Source of the DNA: Solirubrobacter sp963792915
GTDB lineage: Bacteria; Actinomycetota; Thermoleophilia; Solirubrobacterales; Solirubrobacteraceae
Direction of reading: 5' to 3'
DNA: 64,000 nt
Assembly: GCA_963792915.1 (NCBI GenBank)
Contig: CAWBYD010000006.1
Span: 868,001 to 932,000, forward strand
Shown: piece by piece, positions 8,696 to 17,540 of the stretch
Layout of the letters: every line of letters starts with the position of its first letter
Position numbering within the stretch: position 1 is the stretch's first letter
The notes under the pieces: model-generated
The model's input: the letters and a program-made list of their open reading frames with translations, nothing else
What the model was told of the DNA's origin: nothing
Databases searched by the model: none
Position numbers and translations under genes: made by a program

Positions 8696-9015
8696 CCGCC
8701 CGCTCGATCGCGCTCTTCATCGCCGCCGCCATCGCCGAGATCGGCGGCGCCTACCTGGTCTGGATCGGCATCAAGGACCACCGCGGCATCGCCTACGTCG
8801 CGCTCGGAGCGATGGCCCTGACCGCCTACGGCGTCATCGCCGCCCTCCAACCCAGCCACGAGTTCGGACGCGTCCTCGCCGCCTACGGCGGCATCTTCAT
8901 CATCGGCTCGCTCCTGTGGGGCGTCGTCTTCGACGGCTTTCACCCCAACCGCTCAGACCTGATCGGAGCCACGATCTGCCTGATCGGTGTCGCCGTGATC
9001 ATGTACGCCCGCTGA
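8692..9015 (+). CDS. YnfA/UPF0060-family small membrane protein
   Basis: 107 aa, four transmembrane helices. The hallmarks are AEIGGAYLVW near the N-terminus, then GIAYVALGAMAL, the central RVLAAYGGIFIIGSLLWG and GFHPNRSDLIGATICLIGV. YnfA proteins resemble the small multidrug resistance fold and are implicated in cation or drug efflux. GTG start overlapping the previous stop. As last gene of the MerR2 operon it is a natural candidate for the efflux step. Confidence 0.88.
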   Translation: MTARSIALFIAAAIAEIGGAYLVWIGIKDHRGIAYVALGAMALTAYGVIAALQPSHEFGRVLAAYGGIFIIGSLLWGVVFDGFHPNRSDLIGATICLIGVAVIMYAR

Positions 9016-9107
9016 ACGACACCAACTCGCGATCGCACCTGCCTCGAAGAAGCAGCGGGATGACCCGGCGACGGCACCGCGGCTCGTCCGAAGTGAGAGT
9101 CTGACTT

Positions 9108-10364
9108 TCAAACTGAGCCCGTGGCGGAGCGCGCGGCGAGCAGCGCGATCAGGGCGACGCCCATGACGAGTGCGGCGTACGCGAACGCGGCTGTGGGTGA
9201 GGCGATGGTGTAGAGCAGGCCGGCGAGCGCGGAGGCGATGACGTTGCCGAAGCTCTGGACGCCGGCGAGCAGTCCGAACGCGGAGCCGCGCAGCGGTTCG
9301 GGCGCGAGCGTGGCGACGGCGGCGTGCTCGGCGGTTTCCACGCAGCCGATCCCCAGCCCGGCGAAGGCGAAGCAGAGCGCGAGCAGCGGGATCGCCGCGC
9401 CGGCGGCGGCGAAGCCGGTGTAGGCGAGCGCGAACGCGGCGACGCCGGCGGCGAGCACGCGCAGCATCCCGCTGCGGTCGCCGTGTCGGCCGGCGGGGAC
9501 GCTGATGGCGGCGGCGGCGATGTTGTAGATGACGTAGAGCGCGATCGCGATCTGGGTGGCGTCATCGGTCCCGTGTGCGGGGGTGAGCAGATCGGTGGCG
9601 CGCAGGATCAGCAGGGTGGCGGCGACGTTGCCGAGTTCGAAGACGCCGATGCCGGCGAACAGGCGGCCGAGCCGGCCGTGGAGCACGGGACGGATCCGCA
9701 GTCGGATCGGGCGGCGCTCGCGGGTGCTGGGCGCCGCGGTGGCGCGGATGGCGTACAGGATCGCGACGACGGCGAGCAGCCCGGGGATGATCGAGAGCAC
9801 GATCGCGGTGCGGACGCCGACGAGCGCGACCAGGCCCAGCGCGAGCAGCGGCCCGCCGATCGCGCCGAGGTTGTCCATCGCGCGCTCGAACCCGTAGGCG
9901 CGCCCGTAGGCCGCGGCCGGGACCACGTCGGCGAGCAGCGCGTTGCGGGCGGGGACGCGCAGCCCGCGCGCCGTCCACGCGCCGGCGCGCAGCAGGCCGA
10001 CCTGCCAGGCGCTGGTCGCCACGCCGATCAGCCCGGACAGCACGGCGGTGGCGGCGTAGCCGCCGATGGCGGCCTCGCGGCGGCGGTGCGGGTCGTCGGC
10101 CAGCGCGCCGCCGGCCAGCCGCGCCGCGCCGGCCAGCCCGTCGGAGACGCCCTCGATCAGGCCCAGCGCGGCTGCGGGCGCGCCGAGCGTCACGGTCAGC
10201 AGGCCGGGGAGCAGGGCGGTCGGGACCTCGTGGCCGACGTCGGCGAGCAGGCTGGCGGTGCCGATCCCGCGCACGCCGGGCGTCAGCCACTGTGTCTCGC
10301 TCACGGTGGCCGGTTCGGGCTCGGTTGCGCCGGGCACAGTGGCCGACAGTCTGGCGGGCGGCAA
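9108..10364 (-). CDS. MFS transporter (copy 1)
   Basis: About 418 aa, 12 predicted membrane helices. The segment VTLGAPAAALGLIEGVSDGL in the first half recurs almost unchanged in the MFS protein of the fluoride operon (16278-17540), so the two are paralogues of one subfamily. Other MFS marks are the ADDPHRRR loop and the RVPARNALLADVVP loop. Substrate unknown. Divergent from the molybdate regulator at 10460, with about 95 bp between them, so it could be co-controlled; no shared operator is evident. The start is uncertain; the Pro/Glu-rich first 30 residues may be upstream of the true start. Confidence 0.82.
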   Translation of the reverse strand: MPPARLSATVPGATEPEPATVSETQWLTPGVRGIGTASLLADVGHEVPTALLPGLLTVTLGAPAAALGLIEGVSDGLAGAARLAGGALADDPHRRREAAIGGYAATAVLSGLIGVATSAWQVGLLRAGAWTARGLRVPARNALLADVVPAAAYGRAYGFERAMDNLGAIGGPLLALGLVALVGVRTAIVLSIIPGLLAVVAILYAIRATAAPSTRERRPIRLRIRPVLHGRLGRLFAGIGVFELGNVAATLLILRATDLLTPAHGTDDATQIAIALYVIYNIAAAAISVPAGRHGDRSGMLRVLAAGVAAFALAYTGFAAAGAAIPLLALCFAFAGLGIGCVETAEHAAVATLAPEPLRGSAFGLLAGVQSFGNVIASALAGLLYTIASPTAAFAYAALVMGVALIALLAARSATGSV

Positions 10365-10459
10365 TCGAACGAGCGCACGACGTCGATGGTGCTTAAGCGA
10401 CGCCTTGCTACAGCGGCGTGCGTGGGCTGGAATGCCTAAGTAACGTCAGGACGCTAGCC

Positions 10460-11542
10460 ATGATGCTGTCGGAGGCGCTAGTTTCCTGGCCCTTGTTGGG
10501 AACTGAATCACCGTTGCGTGAGGCGCGCATGGCCGCGGGGCTGAGCCAGTCGGCGCTGGCCGGTGCGGCCGGGATCAGCCGGCAGGCGGTCGGGGCGATC
10601 GAGGCCGGCGTGCACCGGCCGAGCGTGGATGCGGCGCTGGCGATCGCGGCCGCGGTGGGCCGCTCGGTCGAGGAGCTGTTCGCGCCCGCGCCCGCGCTGT
10701 CGGAATCGGTGCTCGGGCACGCCGCGGCGGAGGGCGGCGCGCTGCTGGCCGCGCGCGTCGGGCCGCGGCTGGTGCACGCCGCGGCCGATGAGGCGGTCGC
10801 GTTCGAGGGCTGGCCGCGGGCCAACGCGGTGCTGCGCGACGGCCGTCCGCAGCCGTTGCCGGGCGCCGACCTGGACGGGTTCGTGCTCGTCGGCTGCGAC
10901 CCGGCGATCGGGCTCGCGGCGGCGCTGTCGGCGCCCAGCGGGCCGCGGCGCGTGATCGCGCTGTCGGGCTCCACGCAGGCGGCGCTGGACGCGCTGCGCG
11001 GCGGGCGCGCGCATGCCGCGCTCGTGCACGGCCGCCCGGGCGAGCTGCCCGCGCCGCTGCCGGGCGCGCTGCGGTTGCAGCTGGCGCGCTGGCGGGTCGG
11101 GGTGGCCTGCCGCGGCCGCCACGCGCGCTCGGTCGCCGAGTTGTGCGAGCGGCGCACGCGCGTGGTGCAGCGCGAGGCGGGCGCGTCGAGCCAGAAGGCG
11201 TTCGCCGCCGCGGTCGCCGCCGAGGGCGGCCCGACGCCGCCGGGCCCGGTCGCGGGCGGGCATGTCGAGGTCGCCCAGCGCGTCGCGCACGGCGCCAGCG
11301 CCGGGGTGACGATGGAGCCCGCGGCGATCCACTGGCAGCTGGCCTTCGCGCCGCTGGAAGCGCACGTCGCGGAGATCTGGATCGCCGAGCACTTCCGCGA
11401 GCACCCCGCGGTCGCGGCGCTCGGCGAGCTGCTGCGCTCGGCCGCGTTCACCGCGCGGCTCGCGCTGATCGGCGGCTACGAGCTCGCCGACTGCGGCGCG
11501 TCCGTGCCGAACCTCACGCCGGCCGAGACCGAAAGGGACTGA
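10460..11542 (+). CDS. XRE HTH plus binding-protein domain, ModE-type regulator
   Basis: About 360 aa. An XRE helix-turn-helix (ARMAAGLSQSALAGAAGISR, QAVGAIEAGVHRPSVDAALA) is followed by a periplasmic-binding-protein-like domain of the substrate-binding/LysR-effector type (LDGFVLVGCDPAIGLAAAL ... GHVEVAQRVAHGASAGVTME). It lies 2 bp before modA in the same direction, so it is probably the molybdate-dependent regulator of modABC, sensing ligand with the binding domain rather than with the MOP domain of classical ModE. The start is uncertain: I use the ATG pair at 10460-10465 with AGGA upstream; a TTG at 10514 would begin directly at the HTH. Confidence 0.82.
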   Translation: MMLSEALVSWPLLGTESPLREARMAAGLSQSALAGAAGISRQAVGAIEAGVHRPSVDAALAIAAAVGRSVEELFAPAPALSESVLGHAAAEGGALLAARVGPRLVHAAADEAVAFEGWPRANAVLRDGRPQPLPGADLDGFVLVGCDPAIGLAAALSAPSGPRRVIALSGSTQAALDALRGGRAHAALVHGRPGELPAPLPGALRLQLARWRVGVACRGRHARSVAELCERRTRVVQREAGASSQKAFAAAVAAEGGPTPPGPVAGGHVEVAQRVAHGASAGVTMEPAAIHWQLAFAPLEAHVAEIWIAEHFREHPAVAALGELLRSAAFTARLALIGGYELADCGASVPNLTPAETERD

Positions 11543-11544
11543 CG

Positions 11545-12351
11545 ATGCGAACCCGAGGCGTTCTCCTGTTCACGCTGCCGCTGGTCGCCGCGCTGGTGGT
11601 CGCGGCGTGCGGCGGCGACGACAGCCCCTCCACCAGCAACAGCGGCGACGGGTCGAGCGCGTCGCCGTCGCGGCCGGCGCTGACCGTGTCGGCCGCGGCG
11701 TCGCTGAAGAAGGCGTTCACCGCCTACGGGCAGCAGTTCAAGGACGCCGGCGCGAAGTTCTCCTTCGCCGGCTCGGATGAGCTCGCGGCCCAGATCGAGC
11801 AGGGCGTCAAACCCGACGTCTACGCCGCGGCGAACACGAAGCTGCCCGAGGAGCTCTACAGCAAGGGCCTGGTCGAGAAGCCGACGGTCTTCGCCGGCAA
11901 CCGGCTCGTGCTCGCCGTGCCCACCGATAGCAAGATCAGCTCGCTCGACGACATCGCCAAGAGCGGCGTGAGCCTCGCGATCGGCGCCAAGGACGTACCG
12001 GTCGGCTCCTACACGCACACCGTGCTCGACAAGCTGCCCGCCGATCAGAGCAAGGCGATCCTGGCCAACGTGCGCTCCGAGGACCCCGACGTCGCCGGGA
12101 TCACCGGCAAGCTGACTCAGGGCGCCGTCGACGCCGGCTTTTTGTACATCTCTGACGTGCGCGCCACCGACGGCAAGCTCAAGGCGATCGAGCTGCCCGC
12201 GGACGTCCAGCCCGCCGTCGCCTACGGCGTCGCCGTGGTCAAGGGCGCCAAGCACCCCGAACAGGCCAAGGCGTTCATCGACGGGCTCGTCAACGGCGAC
12301 GGCGCGCAGGCGCTCAAGGACGCCGGCTTCGAACCGCCGCCCACCGGGTGA
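11545..12351 (+). CDS. modA: molybdate ABC transporter substrate-binding lipoprotein
   Basis: 268 aa. Signal peptide with lipobox (LVVAACGG), a Ser/Gly-rich linker, then the ModA core: LTVSAAASLKKAFTAYG, FAGSDELAAQIEQGVKPDVY, VFAGNRLVLAVP and VPVGSYTHTVLDKL. The Ser residues in SAAASLKKA and in FAGSDELA match the oxyanion-binding positions of ModA. The ATG at 11545 has GAAAGGGA upstream. Captures molybdate (or tungstate) outside the membrane for ModBC; 4-nt overlap with modB. Confidence 0.95.
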   Translation: MRTRGVLLFTLPLVAALVVAACGGDDSPSTSNSGDGSSASPSRPALTVSAAASLKKAFTAYGQQFKDAGAKFSFAGSDELAAQIEQGVKPDVYAAANTKLPEELYSKGLVEKPTVFAGNRLVLAVPTDSKISSLDDIAKSGVSLAIGAKDVPVGSYTHTVLDKLPADQSKAILANVRSEDPDVAGITGKLTQGAVDAGFLYISDVRATDGKLKAIELPADVQPAVAYGVAVVKGAKHPEQAKAFIDGLVNGDGAQALKDAGFEPPPTG

Positions 12352-13151
12352 GACACGCGGGCTGGTTCACGGCGCTGCTGGTCGCGGCGCTCACGGTCGT
12401 GCTGGTCTTCCTGACGCTGCCGCTCCTGTCGATCTTCGTCGACACCGGCCCGCTTGACCTGCTCTCCAGCCTCGGCGAGGAGGGCGCGCTGGAAGCGCTG
12501 CGGCTGAGCCTGCTGTGCAGCTCGATCGCCGTCGCGCTGATCGTGCTCTTCGGCACCCCGGCCGCGTACTTCCTCGCCACCCGCCGGTTCCGCGGCCGCG
12601 CCCTGCTGATCACGCTGATCGAGCTGCCGCTGGTACTGCCGCCCGCCGTCGCCGGCATCGGGCTGCTGGCCGCGCTCGGCCCCAAGGGCATCCTCGGCGG
12701 CGCGATCGAGGACGCCGGCATCCAGCTCGTCCTGACCACCGCCGGCGTCGTGCTCGCGCTCACCTTCGTCGCCGCCCCGTTCTACATCCGCCAAGCCCAG
12801 GCCGGCTTCGAGACCGTCGATCCGACCTGGATCGACGCCTCACGCACCCTCGGCGCCGGCGAGGCGCGCACCTTCCTGCGCGTCGCGATCCCCGGCGCCG
12901 GACCCGGCCTGATCGCCGGCCTCGCGCTCGCCTGGGGCCGCGCGCTCGGCGAGTTCGGAGCCACCCTGATGTTCGCCGGCTCCTTCCGCGGCATCACCCA
13001 GACCGTCCCGCTCGCGATCTACGAACGCTTCTCCACCGACTTCACCAGCGCGCTCGCCCTCTCCGCCGTGCTCGTCGCCATCTCCGCCGCGCTGCTGCTC
13101 GCGGTCAAGCTGCTCAGCGGCGCCACCTGGCTCGGCGGTGCTACGCGTTAA
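12348..13151 (+). CDS. modB: molybdate ABC transporter permease
   Basis: 267 aa, about six membrane helices. The conserved EAA loop of ABC importers reads WIDASRTLGAGEARTFLRVA, followed by PLAIYERFSTDF near the C-terminus, typical of ModB. GTG start overlapping the modA stop by 4 nt; its end overlaps modC by 14 nt, so the three are translationally coupled. Confidence 0.95.
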   Translation: MRHAGWFTALLVAALTVVLVFLTLPLLSIFVDTGPLDLLSSLGEEGALEALRLSLLCSSIAVALIVLFGTPAAYFLATRRFRGRALLITLIELPLVLPPAVAGIGLLAALGPKGILGGAIEDAGIQLVLTTAGVVLALTFVAAPFYIRQAQAGFETVDPTWIDASRTLGAGEARTFLRVAIPGAGPGLIAGLALAWGRALGEFGATLMFAGSFRGITQTVPLAIYERFSTDFTSALALSAVLVAISAALLLAVKLLSGATWLGGATR

Positions 13152-14202
13152 CGCCGCCACCCGGCTCGGCGCGTTCGAGCTCGACGTCGCGCTCGATGTC
13201 CCCGCCGGTAGCTGCCTGGCGCTCGCCGGCCCGTCCGGCGCCGGCAAGACCAGCGTGCTGCGGATCATCGCCGGCCTCGTCCGCCCCGAGCGCGGCCGCG
13301 TCGTCTGCGGCGAGGAGATCTGGCTGGACACCGACACCGGCGTCGACCTCGCCCCCGAACGCCGCCGCTGCGGCTACGTCTTCCAGGAATACGCCCTGTT
13401 CGCGCACCTGCGCGCGTGGCAGAACGTCGCCTACCCGCTACGCGAGCTCGACCGCCGCGACCGCCGCCAACGCGCGATCGAGCTGCTCGACCGCTTCGGC
13501 GTCGCGCACCTCGCCGACGCCCGCCCGCGCACCCTCTCCGGCGGCGAATGCCAACGCGTCGCCGTCGCCCGCGCGCTCGCCCGCCGCCCCGCCGCGCTGC
13601 TGCTCGACGAACCGCTGTCCGCGCTGGACACCCGCTCGCGCGCCGCCGCCAGCCGCGAACTGGCCGCCGTGCTGCGCGACGCCGGCGTGCCCGCCCTGCT
13701 GGTCACCCACGACTTCACCGAAGCCGCCCTGCTCGGCGACCACGTCGGCGTCATCGACGGCGGCCGCGTGATCCAGCACGGCACCGCCGCGCAGCTCGCC
13801 GCCGCGCCCGCATCCGCGTTCGTCGCCGACTTCACCGGCGCCGTCGTGCTCACCGGCACCGCCAGCCCAGGCCACGACGGCCTCACCCACGTCGCGCTCG
13901 ACGGCGGCGGAGAGATCTACAGCACCGAACCCGCCCACGGCCCCGTCGCCGTCAGCGTCTACCCATGGGAGATCGCACTCGCCCCCGCCGGCACCCCCCG
14001 CACCGGCTCCGCACAGAACCACCTGCCCGTCCGCGTCGTCTCGATCACCCCCGTCGGCAACCGCGTCCGAATCGGCCTCGCCGCCCCCCAACCACTCACC
14101 GCCGAACTCAGCGACATCTCCGTACACCAGCTCAACCTCACCCCCGACAGCAGCGCGATCGCCACCTGGAAAGCCGCCGCCACCCGCCTCCTGCGCCTCT
14201 GA
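13138..14202 (+). CDS. modC: molybdate ABC transporter ATPase
   Basis: 354 aa. Walker A GPSGAGKTS, signature LSGGECQRVAVARAL, Walker B LLLDEPLSALD and switch histidine in LLVTHDFTEA. A C-terminal TOBE domain (from about residue 290: NHLPVRVVSITPVGNRVRI) is the usual molybdate-binding appendage. GTG start inside modB. Energises uptake of molybdate for molybdenum-cofactor enzymes, none of which is encoded in this window. Confidence 0.95.
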   Translation: MLRVNAATRLGAFELDVALDVPAGSCLALAGPSGAGKTSVLRIIAGLVRPERGRVVCGEEIWLDTDTGVDLAPERRRCGYVFQEYALFAHLRAWQNVAYPLRELDRRDRRQRAIELLDRFGVAHLADARPRTLSGGECQRVAVARALARRPAALLLDEPLSALDTRSRAAASRELAAVLRDAGVPALLVTHDFTEAALLGDHVGVIDGGRVIQHGTAAQLAAAPASAFVADFTGAVVLTGTASPGHDGLTHVALDGGGEIYSTEPAHGPVAVSVYPWEIALAPAGTPRTGSAQNHLPVRVVSITPVGNRVRIGLAAPQPLTAELSDISVHQLNLTPDSSAIATWKAAATRLLRL

Positions 14203-14230
14203 CCCGGCCGCTCGACTTTGCCGGCCGGTC
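14201..14230 (+). terminator. candidate terminator after modC
   Basis: GACCCGGCCG and CCGGCCGGTC can pair into a 9-bp stem with one bulged C and a 10-nt loop. It overlaps the modC stop. No U-run follows, as is common in high-GC genomes. Confidence 0.45.
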
Positions 14231-14519
14231 TCGCAGCTCCCGGCCAGCCGCCTCACGACGCCCCCCAGTTACTTGGAACGAACGTCATCTCGACGATCGG
14301 TAGCAACAACGGTTTGTCACGTGGTCGTCACACCGCCGGGCGCGTGCGACGGAGCCGGCGATGCCGGATCGTCGGCTACGTCGCTGACGTCGGTGACGGC
14401 TGCACATAACCGGCTTCGCGCGCATTCGAGCCATGGGAGAGAGTCCCGGAGCCGCCCGGCTCGCTCTTGCCCGGTCCGGCCCGGCAGGGCGTTCGCGACG
14501 GTCTCGACGGTCAGGGTCG
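14231..14519. other. spacer between modC and the winged-helix gene
   Basis: About 290 bp between convergent genes. I find no gene or clear structured element beyond the terminator-like stem at its left edge. Confidence 0.5.
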
Positions 14520-14819
14520 TCAGATGACGATCGGCCAGAGGGCGTCGAAGTATGCTGCCGTCGGTGTCGCGCACACGGTGTCTCGATCGATCCGGGCGAG
14601 GCCGGCCGCGGCGAGCGCGGCGGCGGCGGAGCGGATCGATCCGGGCTGCTCGCGAAGGCGCGCAGCGAGGGCGGTGATGTCGTGCCAGCTGGAGCGCTGG
14701 CCGTTGAGCAGTTCGAGCAGCAGCGCGCGCTGAAGGCGGTGCTCCACGGTATCGCGTGCGGGCGCGATCAGCGCGTCGGCCCCGCCGGGTGGGAACGATG
14801 TGGGTGAGGTGAGATCCAT
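14520..14819 (-). CDS. small winged-helix protein behind a fluoride riboswitch
   Basis: 99 aa. The predicted fold is helix-rich with a winged-helix core: ALLLELLNGQRSSWHDITAL, LREQPGSIRSAAAALAAAGL, then the wing GLARIDRDTVCATP. It resembles small MarR/PadR-like DNA-binding proteins, but I cannot place it in a named family. It is the first gene after fluoride riboswitch 1 (14849-14914) and is divergent from enolase, about 190 bp apart. The ATG at 14819 follows GTGGAGACC, which can pair with the aptamer 3' strand. A GTG three codons upstream lacks a ribosome-binding site. Its likely role, a fluoride-induced regulator, is inference. Confidence 0.7.
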   Translation of the reverse strand: MDLTSPTSFPPGGADALIAPARDTVEHRLQRALLLELLNGQRSSWHDITALAARLREQPGSIRSAAAALAAAGLARIDRDTVCATPTAAYFDALWPIVI

Positions 14820-14914
14820 GGTCTCCACGCGGCGTCGACGGGCGTCCGGGTAGAAACCATCAGCGCCCGATGCGCGGTTATGGAGCGGGTCTCATCGCTC
14901 GGTGTCCGGGTTCC
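14820..14914 (-). promoter_or_regulatory. fluoride (crcB-motif) riboswitch 1
   Basis: On the minus strand the sequence reads GAGCGATGAGACCCGCTCC, ATAACCGC, a short stem region, then GCTGATGGTTTCTACC. This matches the fluoride aptamer in order and spacing (GGCGAUG..., AUAAACGC, CUGAUGRYUYCUACC). P1 can form between GGAACC (14914-14909) and GGTTTC (14858-14853). The same 3' strand, GGTTTCTAC, can alternatively pair over nine bases with GTGGAGACC (14828-14820), covering the GGAG just before the ATG. This suggests translational control. Confidence 0.88.
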
Positions 14915-15007
14915 CTCGCGGTCCGGACGCGGTGAACGATAGCGTGGCCGAAAGTCGCCGTGATTGTGGAGACTCGCCGCCAGAGCTTCTCGCGAAAGGA
15001 CCCGCTC

Positions 15008-16285
15008 GTGAGCATCATCGACTCCGTCCATGCCCGCCAAATCCTTGACAGCCGCGGCAATCCCACGGTCGAGGTCGATGTCCGGTTGGACTCGGGGGCC
15101 TCTGGGCGGGCCGCCGTCCCGTCGGGTGCCTCGACCGGGACGCGCGAGGCCTTGGAGTTGCGCGATGGGGTAGGCCCGTTCGGCGGCAAGGCCGTCACCG
15201 GTGCGGTCGGCAACGTCAACGGCGAGATTGCCGGAGCGGTGCGAGGTCGCGATCCCTCCGACCAGCGCGGCCTGGATGAGGCGCTGATCGCGCTGGATGG
15301 CACCGACGGTAAGTCGAGGCTTGGCGCGAACGCCATCCTCGGCGTGTCGATGGCGGTGGCGCGGGCGGCGGCCGCCGACGCCGGGCAGGCGCTGTGGCGC
15401 TATCTCGGCGGTGAGGACGCGCGCGTGCTTCCGGTGCCGACGATGAACGTGCTCAACGGCGGCGTGCACGCCGACAATCCCGTCGATTTCCAGGAGTTCA
15501 TGGTCGCCCCGGTGGGTGCGAGCTCCTTCGCTGAGGCGGTGCAGATGGGCGCCGAGGTCTACCACCAGCTCAAGAGCACGCTCAAGCAGCGCGGGCTCGC
15601 CTCGGGCGTGGGGGATGAGGGCGGGTTCGCGCCGGCGCTTGAGTCCAACGAGGCGCCGCTGGAGCTGCTGGTCGCCGCCATCAAGGCCGCCGGGTACCGC
15701 CCGGGCGATGACGTCGCCATCTGCCTGGACCCCGCGGCGAGCGAGTTCTTCGAGGACGGGCGCTACGAGCTGCGTGGCGAGGGCCGCTCGCTGAGCTCGG
15801 CGGAGCTGGTCGAGTTCTGGGCCGACGTCACGAGCCGCTACCCGGTGCTGTCGCTGGAAGACGGGATGGCCGAGCAGGACTGGGACGGCTGGAAGGCGCT
15901 CACCGACCGGCTGGGCGACCGGCTGCAGCTGGTGGGCGACGACATCTTCGTTACCAACCCGGCCATCCTGCGCGAGGGCATCGAGCGCGGCATCGCGAAC
16001 TCGATCCTGATCAAGCTCAACCAGATTGGGACGCTGACGGAGACGCTGGACACGATCGTGATGGCCCGCGACGCCGGCTACCGGGCGGTCATCTCGCACC
16101 GCTCCGGCGAGACCGAGGACACCTTCATCGCCGACCTGGTGGTCGCGACGGGCGTGGGGCAGATCAAGACCGGCGCGCCGGCACGCTCCGAGCGGGTCGC
16201 CAAGTACAACCAGCTGCTGCGCATCGAGGAGCAGCTCGGCGAGCGGGCGGTGTACGCCGGACGGACGGCGGTCGCGCTCAGCTGA
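15008..16285 (+). CDS. eno: enolase
   Basis: 425 aa, full length. It starts VSIIDSVHARQILDSRGNPT and carries the catalytic and Mg-binding blocks GDEGGFAP, LSLEDGMAEQDWDGW, QLVGDDIFVTN, LIKLNQIGTLTET and VISHRSGETEDTFIADL. It converts 2-phosphoglycerate to phosphoenolpyruvate. Enolase is the classical target of fluoride, which with Mg and phosphate locks the active site, and eno is one of the gene types known to accompany fluoride riboswitches. The GTG at 15008 has GAAAGGA upstream. No riboswitch precedes it on its own strand. It may be an extra copy of eno made under fluoride stress (inference; the rest of the genome is not visible). Confidence 0.95.
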   Translation: MSIIDSVHARQILDSRGNPTVEVDVRLDSGASGRAAVPSGASTGTREALELRDGVGPFGGKAVTGAVGNVNGEIAGAVRGRDPSDQRGLDEALIALDGTDGKSRLGANAILGVSMAVARAAAADAGQALWRYLGGEDARVLPVPTMNVLNGGVHADNPVDFQEFMVAPVGASSFAEAVQMGAEVYHQLKSTLKQRGLASGVGDEGGFAPALESNEAPLELLVAAIKAAGYRPGDDVAICLDPAASEFFEDGRYELRGEGRSLSSAELVEFWADVTSRYPVLSLEDGMAEQDWDGWKALTDRLGDRLQLVGDDIFVTNPAILREGIERGIANSILIKLNQIGTLTETLDTIVMARDAGYRAVISHRSGETEDTFIADLVVATGVGQIKTGAPARSERVAKYNQLLRIEEQLGERAVYAGRTAVALS

Positions 16286-17540
16286 CCTGTGGGTGGCGGC
16301 CGTCGAAGCGGCGGCCGCCAAGCAACAGCACCACGGCAAGGACGCCGACGACGGCGCCGGAGAGCTGCAGCGGTAGGCGGCCGTCGCCGCTCCAGGCCAG
16401 GCCTGCCCAGATGCTGGCGATGAGGGCGCAGCCGCCGGTGATGCCTTGGAAGTAGCCGAGGCCGCTGCCCATGGTCCGGGCGGGTAGGAGGTCGGCGACC
16501 CACGCCTTGCCGACGCCGTCGGTCAACGCTGTGTAGGCGCCGTAGACGGGCAGCAGCGCCCACACCCATCCGGGGCTGTGCACCAAGCCGAGCCCGAGGT
16601 AGGCGATGGCGAAGATGAGCAGGCCGGTGCCGTAGACCAGGCGACGTGGCAGGCGGTCGGAGACGATGCCGGCGGGGAGGCTGAGCGCCGCGTAGGTCGC
16701 GTTGTAGAGCGCGTAGACGAGGATGATGGCCGAGAAGGACATGCCCAGTTCCTTGGCGCGCAGGATCAGCAGCGCGTCGGAGAAGTTCATGAGTCCGAAC
16801 AGCCCGAGGGTGATGACGAGCTGCCAGTAGCGGCGCGGCAGCGTGCCGGCGGATACAGCGACGGCGTGGTGAGCAGGCGCGGCCGGCTGGGCGGGCTTCT
16901 CGTGCACGAACGCGATGAGCAGGACGCTGATGGCGGCCGGCACGGCGGCGATGAAGAACAGCGGCCGTAGCTCGTGGTCGACGAGCTCGTAGAGCGCGAG
17001 GCCGAGCAGCGGGCCGACGACGGCGCCGGCGGTGTCGGCGGCGCGGTGAAAGCCGAACGCCCGGCCGCGTATCTCGGGTGGGGTGTCGGCGGCGAGCAGG
17101 GCATCCCGGGGGCTGGTGCGGATTCCCTTGCCGACGCGGTCGATGAAGCGGCCGAACAGCGCGAACGGCCACGCCATCGCCAATCCGATGAGCGGCTTGG
17201 CGACTGTCGAGGTGCCGTAGCCGATGGCGATGAGCGGTCGACGCCGGCGCCGGTCGGCGAGCCGTCCTGACAGTGCTTTGCCGACCGATGCCGTTCCTTC
17301 GGCGACGCCCTCGATGAGGCCGAGCGCCGCTGCGGGCGCGCCCAAGGTGACGGTGATAAACAGCGGGAAGATGGGATACAGCAGCTCCGAGGCGGCGTCC
17401 TGGAAGAAGCTCACCCACGAGAGCACGACGACGTTGTGCGGCAGGCCTCTCGCCAAGCCGCGGCGACGCCCGGGCGAGGCGGCGGCAGCCTGGGCGGCGT
17501 CGGCGAGACCGTCGGGCGCGGGATGGCGCGCCTCACTCAT
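16278..17540 (-). CDS. MFS transporter of the fluoride operon (copy 2)
   Basis: 420 aa, 12 predicted helices. MFS loops are visible: SGRLADRRRRRPLIAIGYG, FGRFIDRVGKGIRTSPRDAL and SLPAGIVSDRLPRRLVYG. It shares VTLGAPAAALGLIEGV with the transporter at 9108-10364. Last gene of the riboswitch-2 operon; its start overlaps the DUF190 gene by 8 nt, and its end overlaps the convergent enolase by 8 nt. Substrate unknown. Confidence 0.85.
   Translation of the reverse strand: MSEARHPAPDGLADAAQAAAASPGRRRGLARGLPHNVVVLSWVSFFQDAASELLYPIFPLFITVTLGAPAAALGLIEGVAEGTASVGKALSGRLADRRRRRPLIAIGYGTSTVAKPLIGLAMAWPFALFGRFIDRVGKGIRTSPRDALLAADTPPEIRGRAFGFHRAADTAGAVVGPLLGLALYELVDHELRPLFFIAAVPAAISVLLIAFVHEKPAQPAAPAHHAVAVSAGTLPRRYWQLVITLGLFGLMNFSDALLILRAKELGMSFSAIILVYALYNATYAALSLPAGIVSDRLPRRLVYGTGLLIFAIAYLGLGLVHSPGWVWALLPVYGAYTALTDGVGKAWVADLLPARTMGSGLGYFQGITGGCALIASIWAGLAWSGDGRLPLQLSGAVVGVLAVVLLLGGRRFDGRHPQVS

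Noticed and set aside
14840..15007. Fluoride riboswitch on the plus strand for enolase
   Set aside because: The aptamer blocks read only on the minus strand; the plus strand before eno lacks them.
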